64,000 bases of DNA, taken from the NCBI RefSeq assembly GCF_000621845.1, contig NZ_JHXF01000006.1:186001-250000 (forward strand). Direction: 5' to 3'. Shown in pieces: positions 1 to 6,908 of the stretch. The translations under genes and the position numbers were made by a program. The notes under the pieces are model-generated. The model was not told the DNA's origin. It saw only the letters and a list, made by a program, of their open reading frames with translations, and searched no databases. Each line of letters begins with the position of its first letter. Position 1 is the first letter of the stretch. The DNA is from Ruminococcus flavefaciens MA2007. Lineage in GTDB: Bacteria > Bacillota > Clostridia > Oscillospirales > Ruminococcaceae.

Positions 1-2
1 TG

Positions 3-839
3 CATGAATTATCTACAGGAAGCTATTTTGTGATACAGAAGCTCAGCGGCGGCGTATGGGAGGACGTTGAGTATCTCCCGCAGGAATACGAGATCGGCTG
101 GACATCTGAAGCATGGATCATACAGAAAGAAGCCACGGCAGCATGGGGCGTGGAATGGGATATGATTTACGGTGAATTGCCGGCAGGAGAATACCGTATC
201 GGTAAAAAGATTATGAACCTGAGGGAAACCGGAGCCTTTATTGAAAGCTATGCTTTTGCTGAATTCACGGTACAGGAAGACAACGGCTCTGCCGCTGCGG
301 TATGTGAAGGTGGACCCTTGCCTGAGGAAATTTTTGAAAACAATAAGATCCTTACAGCGGAAGAAGCACTGGAATGGGCTTATGATAATCCGGTCGTTGT
401 TCAGGACGACGGTCAGATCACTTCCGGCAGGGATGTATGGGACAGCTTTTTTGATTCCGTAAATGCGAAAAAGCCAGCTTCTGTTATGTGCGTATATAAC
501 TATGTGCTGGATGAGGAAAGCATGGCTCCTGAATTGTATGAGGAAGAAAAAGACCTGTATCCTCAGCTGTTCTTCTGCTTGCTGCGTTATGACGGAGAAG
601 TATTCAATGTAAAAATGAGAAAAAGCGATGAAACAAAGCTCGATACCGATGAAACATATAAATATCTGCTGCATTTGTCCGCAGAAAACCCGGATACGGC
701 GTTATACAGATACACAGACCAGTATGTTCTGGTAAACGATCCCTCAGTGACATGGGAACAGCTGCAAAGGTCAATGTTCAGTTCACAGTCAAGTGATTGG
801 ATAAAGCATTCAACGGTATATATGGATATGTATAATTGA
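3..839 (+). CDS. Ig-like domain protein, 3' part (5' truncated by window edge)
   Basis: The frame is open back to the first bases of the window, so this is the C-terminal part of a longer protein. A GTG at 30 could be read as a start, but the Ig-like domain continues upstream of it. Roughly the first 90 residues look like a bacterial Ig-like beta-sandwich (Big_14-like), with a motif close to LPAGEYRIGK near residue 60. The remaining 170 residues are acidic and aromatic-rich and I do not recognise them; no catalytic motif is visible. Similar proteins in Clostridia are usually exported lipoproteins, but the N-terminus is missing here, so location is inferred. The Ig-like call is moderate and the function is unknown. 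Confidence 0.6.
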   Translation, partial: HELSTGSYFVIQKLSGGVWEDVEYLPQEYEIGWTSEAWIIQKEATAAWGVEWDMIYGELPAGEYRIGKKIMNLRETGAFIESYAFAEFTVQEDNGSAAAVCEGGPLPEEIFENNKILTAEEALEWAYDNPVVVQDDGQITSGRDVWDSFFDSVNAKKPASVMCVYNYVLDEESMAPELYEEEKDLYPQLFFCLLRYDGEVFNVKMRKSDETKLDTDETYKYLLHLSAENPDTALYRYTDQYVLVNDPSVTWEQLQRSMFSSQSSDWIKHSTVYMDMYN

Positions 840-857
840 ACGCTGACATAGAAACAA

Positions 858-877
858 GTCCCCGCGATTGCGGGGAC
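858..877 (+). terminator. GC-rich hairpin after the Ig-like gene
   Basis: A perfect stem GTCCCCGC / GCGGGGAC with a 4-nt loop lies 18 bp after the stop codon. No T-run follows, so it may be an RNA 3'-end stabiliser or a weak terminator rather than a classical intrinsic terminator. The rest of 840-1032 shows nothing I can name. Confidence 0.4.
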
Positions 878-1032
878 GTATTCGTATATAGGTGACTGAA
901 AGGGGAAATATGCAAAAGGTTACTTTAGCCTGATGGCAGAACTCCCTGTTTTGAATTTTTCTTTTTATATAATTTTAGGCTTGATTAGGTAGTCTGGAAA
1001 GATAAGTGTAGGAAAGCTGTAGGAAAACAACG

Positions 1033-1062
1033 AAAAAAGCACTTCCGATCTCTCGAAAGTGC
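1033..1062 (-). terminator. Intrinsic terminator of the tRNA unit
   Basis: Read on the minus strand, a GCACTT...AAGTGC hairpin is followed by six Ts. It lies just downstream of tRNA-His, the last gene of the three-tRNA unit. Confidence 0.8.
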
Positions 1063-1075
1063 CTGTTTCATGGAG

Positions 1076-1150
1076 GGTGGGTAGTGGGATTCGAACCCAC
1101 GGTCTTCGGGACCACAATCCGACGCTTTAACCAGCTAAGCTATACCCACC
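1076..1150 (-). tRNA. tRNA-His (GTG)
   Basis: A cloverleaf can be folded, with acceptor GTGGGTA / TACCCAC, T-arm GTGGG-TTCGAAT-CCCAC and anticodon GTG in the loop TTGTGGT. The extra G(-1) facing C73, the hallmark of tRNA-His, is encoded at the two ends. CCA is not encoded directly after C73. One A-C mismatch closes the anticodon stem. Confidence 0.93.
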
Positions 1151-1214
1151 ATATTCAAATAAATAAAAACGAAGCTCTCCATTAGATGGAGTCAAGTAAC
1201 GGAGAGTTTCGGAA

Positions 1215-1291
1215 TGGCGCGCCTTGCTGGATTCGAACCAGCGGCTTACTGCTTAGAAGGCAGTTACTCTATCCAGCTGAGTTAAAGGCGC
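1215..1291 (-). tRNA. tRNA-Arg (TCT)
   Basis: Acceptor GCGCCTT / AAGGCGC, anticodon stem ACTGC / GCAGT, loop CTTCTAA giving anticodon TCT, T-arm GCTGG-TTCGAAT-CCAGC. Discriminator G and an encoded CCA (RC of TGG at 1215-1217) are present. Confidence 0.95.
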
Positions 1292-1296
1292 AAAAA

Positions 1297-1370
1297 TGGA
1301 GCGGGTGATGGGAATCGAACCCACGTGTTCAGCTTGGAAGGCTGACATTCTACCATTGAACTACACCCGC
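1297..1370 (-). tRNA. tRNA-Gly (TCC)
   Basis: Acceptor GCGGGTG / CACCCGC, anticodon stem TCAGC / GCTGA, loop CTTCCAA giving anticodon TCC, T-arm GTGGG-TTCGATT-CCCAT. CCA is encoded at 1297-1299. It is the first gene after the promoter at 1391-1419. Confidence 0.95.
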
Positions 1371-1390
1371 ACGGCGTTTCAACATGAAAT

Positions 1391-1419
1391 ATTCTATCAT
1401 AATCGGAGCAAATTGTCAA
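1391..1419 (-). promoter_or_regulatory. Sigma-A promoter of the tRNA unit
   Basis: On the minus strand TTGACA, a 17-bp spacer and TAGAAT lie about 20 bp before tRNA-Gly. This supports one Gly-Arg-His transcript ending at the terminator at 1033-1062. Confidence 0.8.
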
Positions 1420-1677
1420 TACCACTTTTGAAAAAAAGTCACAATTACTAAAAATATCGCGCTGCTATTCTCCACGAATGACAAAATGCCGATTGACAAA
1501 ATAAAATGAAAAAATATTGTCACAAAACAGTTCCTCAGCACGTCTAATATAATAGGGAGCGTTTGAAAAAGCTTTCAGTCCGAAGCAAAATTAAGAAAAA
1601 ATTAAGGCTTTTGGCAGGCAAATAATAAGAATGACCAATTATAATACAAAATAAAGTGACGGATTTGTAATTTAAAA

Positions 1678-1709
1678 GTCACGTTAATGTCACGTTTCTG
1701 TAGTATGAT
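1678..1709 (+). promoter_or_regulatory. Possible regulated promoter with direct repeat
   Basis: Two copies of GTCACGTT (1678-1685 and 1689-1696) are separated by 3 bp, an 11-bp period. They lie where a -35 box would be for the -10 like TATGAT at 1704-1709. There is no good -35, so an activator or repressor acting through the repeats is possible. The remainder of 1371-1846 is AT-rich and holds nothing else I can name. Confidence 0.3.
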
Positions 1710-1744
1710 ATGATTGTAATAAGGGAAGAGAGGTGGAAACAACA

Positions 1745-1804
1745 GTGAACAGCCATTGCTTTTTACAAAAAATCTCCCGAATTACAGCCATTTATATTAC
1801 ATAA
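1745..1804 (+). CDS. Possible 19-residue peptide
   Basis: A GTG codon at 1745 has a good ribosome binding site (GAGAGGTGG, 9 bp spacing) and opens a 19-codon frame ending in TAA. It lies downstream of the direct-repeat promoter candidate and about 40 bp before the main promoter of operon 1. It has no recognisable similarity and could be a leader peptide or chance. Confidence rests only on the binding site. Confidence 0.25.
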   Translation: MNSHCFLQKISRITAIYIT

Positions 1805-1846
1805 TGAGGATTTTTACAATAAAGAGAAAAATTGCCGCTCATTATA

Positions 1847-1875
1847 TTGACAAGTCTTTATCAATGTTGTATTAT
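1847..1875 (+). promoter_or_regulatory. Sigma-A promoter of operon 1
   Basis: TTGACA at 1847-1852, a 17-bp spacer and TATTAT at 1870-1875. It gives a leader of about 240 nt before the first permease. A 25-codon frame starting at ATG 1979 (Lys-rich, ends at TATATA-TAA near 2056) lies in this leader with a weak ribosome binding site and could be a leader peptide. Confidence 0.75.
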
Positions 1876-2124
1876 TTTAAATGAGTAAAAAATTACGAAA
1901 AATATTTTTTATCAATGCACGAATTACAGAGACTCAACTGTGTTATTGATGTGGAATGTTAAGAATAATGAGCAGGTGATGAACAAAAGAAAAGTTAAAA
2001 TAAAAAAATATTTCCCGGCTTCGTCTTTTTCGGCTGAAAAAATCACTTATATATAACTGCCAAAAAAACGAGAGCGAGAAACAGTTTGCATCGACATAAG
2101 ATTTTTTGTAAGGTTGTGTTAAAA

Positions 2125-3012
2125 ATGAAAAACAAGGCAAAAGATCAGTGCGGAAGAAAGGGCGAGAGGATATTCAGCAATGTATGCGTTATCCCGAGCC
2201 TGCTGGGAGTAATGATATTCTTCCTTGTTCCGTTCTGTATCGTAATATACTATTCACTGATAAACAACCCTGTTCTGAAAGAATTTGTAGGACTTGAAAA
2301 CTATACTAAGCTGTTCAGCAATTCAGCTTTCACAAAGGCGGCAAAGAACACAGCATTCTTCTCGCTGGTATCGGTACCCCTTTCGGTGATACTTTCACTG
2401 GGGCTTGCAATGCTTCTCGAGCGCAATATCCCGGGCAAGAGCATATTCAGGACATTCTTCCTGAGCCCCCTTATGGTACCCACGGCTTCTGTAGTTCTTG
2501 TATGGCAGGTGCTTTTCCACAATCACGGAACTGTGAACCAGATAATTGAGGCTATGGGAGGGCACGGCGTAGACTGGATAAAGTCCTCCCACGGACAGCT
2601 TGTTATAATATGTATGTTCCTGTGGAAAAATCTGGGCTACAACATGATACTCTTCATGTCGGCGCTGTGTGCCATACCAAAGGACATCATTGAGGTGGCA
2701 GACCTCGAGGGTGCAGGCAGTCTGTATAAATTCCTGCATATAAAGCTGAGATATCTTTCGCCGACTATCTTGTTCGTACTGATACTCTCAATGATAAACT
2801 CATTCAAGATATTCCGCGAGGTATATCTCCTGACGGGAAATTACCCCAACGATTCGCTTTATATGCTCCAGCACTTTATGAACAATACCTTTAACAGCCT
2901 TGACTACCAGAAGCTCTCTGCGGCGGCTGTACTGTTTGCGCTTCTCATGATAGTGATAATGGCAGTCCTCCTCATTGCCGAGGATATCTTCGGAAAGGAT
3001 GTGGAGAACTGA
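2125..3012 (+). CDS. Carbohydrate ABC transporter permease, MalF-like
   Basis: This is an inner-membrane permease of the binding-protein-dependent sugar ABC family (295 aa). After a short basic N-terminus it has about six hydrophobic segments and the conserved EAA loop (EVADLEGAGS, then LYKFLHIKL) where an ATPase docks. I chose ATG 2125 over the upstream TTG at 2086 because a TAAGG motif precedes it by about 11 bp and the extra 13 residues are unlike the family. Its stop overlaps the start of the next permease (TGATG), a sign of translational coupling. No ATPase gene is in the operon; many Firmicutes sugar importers share an MsmX-type ATPase encoded elsewhere. The substrate is not visible from sequence. 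Confidence 0.88.
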   Translation: MKNKAKDQCGRKGERIFSNVCVIPSLLGVMIFFLVPFCIVIYYSLINNPVLKEFVGLENYTKLFSNSAFTKAAKNTAFFSLVSVPLSVILSLGLAMLLERNIPGKSIFRTFFLSPLMVPTASVVLVWQVLFHNHGTVNQIIEAMGGHGVDWIKSSHGQLVIICMFLWKNLGYNMILFMSALCAIPKDIIEVADLEGAGSLYKFLHIKLRYLSPTILFVLILSMINSFKIFREVYLLTGNYPNDSLYMLQHFMNNTFNSLDYQKLSAAAVLFALLMIVIMAVLLIAEDIFGKDVEN

Positions 3013-3917
3013 TGAAGCTGAAAAGAATGGCGATAAAGCGCCGAAGAAAAATATTCGATATCTTAGTATTCGGGTTCGTACTGTTAGCGGCTCTGCTTTT
3101 CCTTTTGCCGACGGTGCTGACCTTGGCAAACTCCTTTATGACTTCAAATGAGATAAACGCCAATTACGGCGCGATGCTCTCGAATATGACAGAGAACAAA
3201 AAGACATTCATATCCACGAATGTAAACCTTAAATTCATTCCCGACAAGGTCACCTTTGACCAGTACAAGGCAGTTCTCATTCAGAATTCCGATTATCTCA
3301 TGAAGTTCTGGAACTCGGTATGGCTGACAGTTCCTATCACCGTATTCCAGATGGCTGTGGCGATACTTACCTCCTACGGCTTTTCAAGGTATCCAAATAA
3401 GTTCAAGGGCATAATATTCTTTACATACATTATATTAATGATAATGCCCTATCAGGTAACTCTCGTTCCGAATTACCTTGTTGCGGATAAGTTCGGACTG
3501 CTGGATACCAGACTTTCAATAATACTTCCTGCAATATTCTCACCTTTCAGCATATTCCTGCTGACAAAGGTAATGCGGCGTATCCCCGTTTCCTATGTTG
3601 AAGCGGCAAAGCTTGACGGCGCAGGAGAATTCAAGATACTTACCAAGATATATATCCCGCTGTGCAAGGGCGCTATAGTTTCCATTGCCATGCTTGTGTT
3701 CATAGATTACTGGAACATGGTGGAACAGCCCATTGTACTTATGAAAGAATCGACGCTTCACCCCCTTTCCGTATTCCTTTCACAGATAAACGAAAAGGAT
3801 ATCGGTCTTGCCTTTGCAATAGGCGTGGTTTACATGATACCCACGGTGCTGATGTTCCTCTACGGCGAGGATTACCTCGTAGAGGGAATAACCTATTCGG
3901 GCGGAATCAAGGGCTGA
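3012..3917 (+). CDS. Carbohydrate ABC transporter permease, MalG-like
   Basis: Second subunit of the heterodimeric permease (301 aa), with six predicted membrane segments and an EAA loop near residue 197 (EAAKLDGAGE, then FKILTKIYIP). A roughly 55-residue extracytoplasmic stretch follows the first membrane segment (residues 40-95), longer than usual for MalG. The ATG overlaps the stop of the preceding gene. It most likely works with the MalF-like subunit and the lipoprotein encoded at 6909-9323. Confidence 0.88.
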   Translation: MKLKRMAIKRRRKIFDILVFGFVLLAALLFLLPTVLTLANSFMTSNEINANYGAMLSNMTENKKTFISTNVNLKFIPDKVTFDQYKAVLIQNSDYLMKFWNSVWLTVPITVFQMAVAILTSYGFSRYPNKFKGIIFFTYIILMIMPYQVTLVPNYLVADKFGLLDTRLSIILPAIFSPFSIFLLTKVMRRIPVSYVEAAKLDGAGEFKILTKIYIPLCKGAIVSIAMLVFIDYWNMVEQPIVLMKESTLHPLSVFLSQINEKDIGLAFAIGVVYMIPTVLMFLYGEDYLVEGITYSGGIKG

Positions 3918-3951
3918 CGCAGAAAAGTCACAGCTCAGAAGGAGTAATAAT

Positions 3952-5685
3952 ATGAACGAAACAAAAGAAGTTAAGGATATACTGGCAGAGCGCGGCGAAA
4001 AAGAAGAAAAGTCCCCTGCCAAAAGACGTGAGCTCATAAAGACGCTTATAATAGTATTTTTAGCATTAATGCTGGTGCTCACATTTTTCTCAAACACCAT
4101 AATGAACAAGTCTCTCGCCGAAATTTCCTCAGAGCAGGTAGCCGCAGGAAAGCTCACTGAGCGTATCAGGGATACGGGCACTGTGGAGTCCAACCAGTCC
4201 TACGAGGTAAAGACCGACGCCAACAGAGTTATCGAGAAGATACACGTAAAGCAGGGACAGGAGGTACACAAGGACGATGTCCTCTTTACTGTAAACGCTG
4301 TTGGAAGCGAAGCTCTCGAGCTTGCCGAGACTGATTATGACAAGGCAAAGCTTGACTACGAAACAGCACTGCTGAAAGAGCCTCTTGACTACTCCGAGGA
4401 CAATCAGGAGATAAAGGCGGCAAGAGACGAGATAAACGCTCTCATCGCAAAGCGCGACGCCGCAAGGAACAACGCAGGCGCACTGGCTGCGGAAAAGGAA
4501 AGATACAAGGCAAACAAGGCTGAGTATACAAGACTTACCGCTCTCCAGACCAAGCTTGAAACAGCCGGAAAGGCTATCAACTCGGATACGTACGAGGAGG
4601 CTGATCCCGAGTTCATCGGCGAGCTGCCCTCACTTTACAATACATATTCTGCTGCTGAGGAGGAATACAAGGCAGCATATGCCCTTTACGAAAAGGCTCT
4701 TGATTCAAACAATAATGTTGAGATAACAAAGGCAGACGCTGACGCAAAGCAGGCAGTTAGAGATTCTGCCAAGAACGCTTACAGCGAGGCAAAGAGCAGC
4801 AAGCGCAGCGAGATCGCTTCACGTCTCAGCGAGGTCTCCGCAGAGGCTTCAAGGCTTAACGGCGAGATAGAGGCTTATACCGAGTCTCTTACCGAGGGCT
4901 CAGGCTCAGAAAGCTATGAATCCCTTGCAGCAAGCGTTGTCGAGAAGCAGAACGCCCTTGAAAAGAAGATAATAGAGCTCAACAAGACCAAGAAGAGCGA
5001 TTCCATAAAGGAACAGCAGACAAATCTCAATATCGAGTCCCTTAAAAAGGACATGGAAAAGAAAAAGGAAAAATATGAAAAGCTCAAGAAGGATTCCAAG
5101 GCTACCGAGATAAAGTCCAAGTACGACGGCGTTGTAAGCTCCATAAATGTAAAGACTGACGACAAGACCGTTGAGGAAATGCCTCTTGCGACTATCGACC
5201 TTGTGGATCAGGGCTATACAGTAAAGCTCACCGTTGACGCCGACAAGCTCAAAAAGGTAAAGAAGGGCATTACAGCCGAGGTAATGAACGATTACAGCGG
5301 CGATGTCGAGGCTGTTCTCACCGAGATAAAGAGCAATCCCAAGGCAGGAGCAAAGAAAAAAGACCTTGTTTTCTCAGTAACGGGAAGTGTTGAGTCGGGA
5401 GAGACGCTTGACATCTCTATCCCACTCGGCAGCGGCACATATGACGCCATAGTTCCAAGGAGCGCAGTAATACCCGATAACAGCGACAACTACGTACTTG
5501 TAGTGCGTTCAAAGAATACTCCTCTCGGCAACCGCTATTATGCTGAAAGAGTTACCGTGACCGAGCTTGCAAAGGACGAGGTCTCATCAGCAGTTTCAGG
5601 CGATATTGGCAGAGGTGACTATGTAATAACCGCGTCCAGCAAGCCTATCCGCCCGGGTGATCAGGTCCGCATGAAGGATAAATAA
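3952..5685 (+). CDS. HlyD/MFP-type periplasmic adaptor-like protein
   Basis: A 577-residue protein with one N-terminal membrane segment (about residues 27-46). A split biotinyl-lipoyl-like hairpin follows (motif DTGTVESNQ near residue 72, then GQEVHKDDVLF near 102). A very long Lys/Glu/Ala-rich coiled coil covers about residues 125-385. The second lipoyl half (KYDGVVSSINVKTDDK) and a beta-barrel domain come after it. This is the layout of HlyD/MacA-like adaptors used with ABC exporters. In Gram-positives such proteins pair with MacB-type permeases, and the next gene has a MacB-like periplasmic domain. Its place between sugar permeases and their binding protein is unusual. The ribosome binding site is AGAAGGAG. 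Confidence 0.8.
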   Translation: MNETKEVKDILAERGEKEEKSPAKRRELIKTLIIVFLALMLVLTFFSNTIMNKSLAEISSEQVAAGKLTERIRDTGTVESNQSYEVKTDANRVIEKIHVKQGQEVHKDDVLFTVNAVGSEALELAETDYDKAKLDYETALLKEPLDYSEDNQEIKAARDEINALIAKRDAARNNAGALAAEKERYKANKAEYTRLTALQTKLETAGKAINSDTYEEADPEFIGELPSLYNTYSAAEEEYKAAYALYEKALDSNNNVEITKADADAKQAVRDSAKNAYSEAKSSKRSEIASRLSEVSAEASRLNGEIEAYTESLTEGSGSESYESLAASVVEKQNALEKKIIELNKTKKSDSIKEQQTNLNIESLKKDMEKKKEKYEKLKKDSKATEIKSKYDGVVSSINVKTDDKTVEEMPLATIDLVDQGYTVKLTVDADKLKKVKKGITAEVMNDYSGDVEAVLTEIKSNPKAGAKKKDLVFSVTGSVESGETLDISIPLGSGTYDAIVPRSAVIPDNSDNYVLVVRSKNTPLGNRYYAERVTVTELAKDEVSSAVSGDIGRGDYVITASSKPIRPGDQVRMKDK

Positions 5686-5698
5686 GGCGGTGGATCTG

Positions 5699-6853
5699 GT
5701 GAAAAAAAGATTCAGACCTGTTCATATAGTCATTGCCGCGGTGAACGCCGCCGCTGTTGCGGGGGTACTGATACTGACGGCAGTGGGAAACAGCGCCGCA
5801 AGGTCTCAGCGTTACAATTACGCTTATGAGAACTGGAAAAACGGCAGCAAGGACGAATACTCCCAGATAAGCTGCTTTTTCAGCGACGACGCAGGCTTTG
5901 ACAAAAACGAGATACGCGGCGTGAATGCAAAGCTCATAGGAAAGCTCAGCGAGGCTGCGGTAAATCCCAACGGACGGCAGAAGCTTGTTCCCGAAGCCTA
6001 CAGCGCTTCTCTCGGAAAAGCCACTATTATGGGAGAAACGGGAAAGCATTCCGAGACCGAGGTCACAGCCGTGGGCGGAGATTTCTTCCTGTTCCGAAGC
6101 TTCGACCTTGTCAGCGGAGCGTTCTTCTCCGATGACGACCTCATGCAGGACGGAGCGGTCATTGACCGTCAGCTTGCATGGAATATCTACGGCACCGATA
6201 ATATCGCAGGCAAAGCCATTTACATAAACAACGTAAAACTCTACATTTCGGGAGTTATTGAAACTCCCCGAACTGATCCCGAGGAACGCTGCGTAGGCAG
6301 CACACCGAGGGCATATATATCCTACTATGCGGCAGGACTTATCTCAGGCAGCGGAGGCGGCTATGACGAGTTTGACGACGGCATGAGAACTGTTTCTGAT
6401 TTCCGTAAGGTCACCTGCTATGAATGCATCAGTCCCGAGCCTGTTGAGAGGTTCACCTATAATGCTGTAAAAAAAGAACTCTCGGAGAGATACAAGGACA
6501 AGATAAGCATAGTAAACAACACGGAGCGCTTTGATCCTAAGCCGAGGATAAAGGCTCTGAAACGGCTTGATGACAGCGTTGTCCGCAAGGACAGCATAGT
6601 CTATCCGTTCTGGGAGAATGCTTCGAGAATGGTTGAATTCAAGCTTTCATTCATCTACGGAGGGCGAAGGCTCCTCCTTGCTATACCGCTGATAACGCTG
6701 ATATGGCTTATTATAGTGGCTTACAGAGCGTTTATGCGAAAGAAAGAAGGCCTCAGAAGAGCTGTGGGCGGTTTTGTATCAGAAAAGACTACAGAGCTGA
6801 GAAAAAAGCGCACAGACAGCACGGAAGAGAAAAAAGAGAGCTCCGAAAAATAA
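5699..6853 (+). CDS. MacB periplasmic-core-domain-like membrane protein
   Basis: The protein has an N-terminal membrane segment (about residues 8-28), a roughly 270-residue extracytoplasmic region and one C-terminal membrane segment (LLLAIPLITLIWLIIVAYRA) with a basic tail. The extracytoplasmic region resembles the MacB_PCD fold found before FtsX domains (EVTAVGGDFFLF, then LVSGAFFSDDD and AVIDRQLAWNIYG). A full FtsX permease would have three further membrane segments, which are absent, as is any ATPase. I prefer the GTG at 5699 over 5690 because AGGCGG sits 8 bp before it. It lies 14 bp after the adaptor gene, so the two probably form one complex. The role is inferred. Confidence 0.7.
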   Translation: MKKRFRPVHIVIAAVNAAAVAGVLILTAVGNSAARSQRYNYAYENWKNGSKDEYSQISCFFSDDAGFDKNEIRGVNAKLIGKLSEAAVNPNGRQKLVPEAYSASLGKATIMGETGKHSETEVTAVGGDFFLFRSFDLVSGAFFSDDDLMQDGAVIDRQLAWNIYGTDNIAGKAIYINNVKLYISGVIETPRTDPEERCVGSTPRAYISYYAAGLISGSGGGYDEFDDGMRTVSDFRKVTCYECISPEPVERFTYNAVKKELSERYKDKISIVNNTERFDPKPRIKALKRLDDSVVRKDSIVYPFWENASRMVEFKLSFIYGGRRLLLAIPLITLIWLIIVAYRAFMRKKEGLRRAVGGFVSEKTTELRKKRTDSTEEKKESSEK

Positions 6854-6908
6854 AAACAGGAGCAGACAAAAGAAAGTAAAATAAAAACAAGAAAAAAGAG
6901 GTATCATT

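Noticed and set aside
9..674. 221-codon minus-strand frame over the Ig-like gene
   Set aside because: It is the shadow of the plus-strand gene; no binding site, and its protein looks like a reverse translation with many Phe, Ile and Cys.
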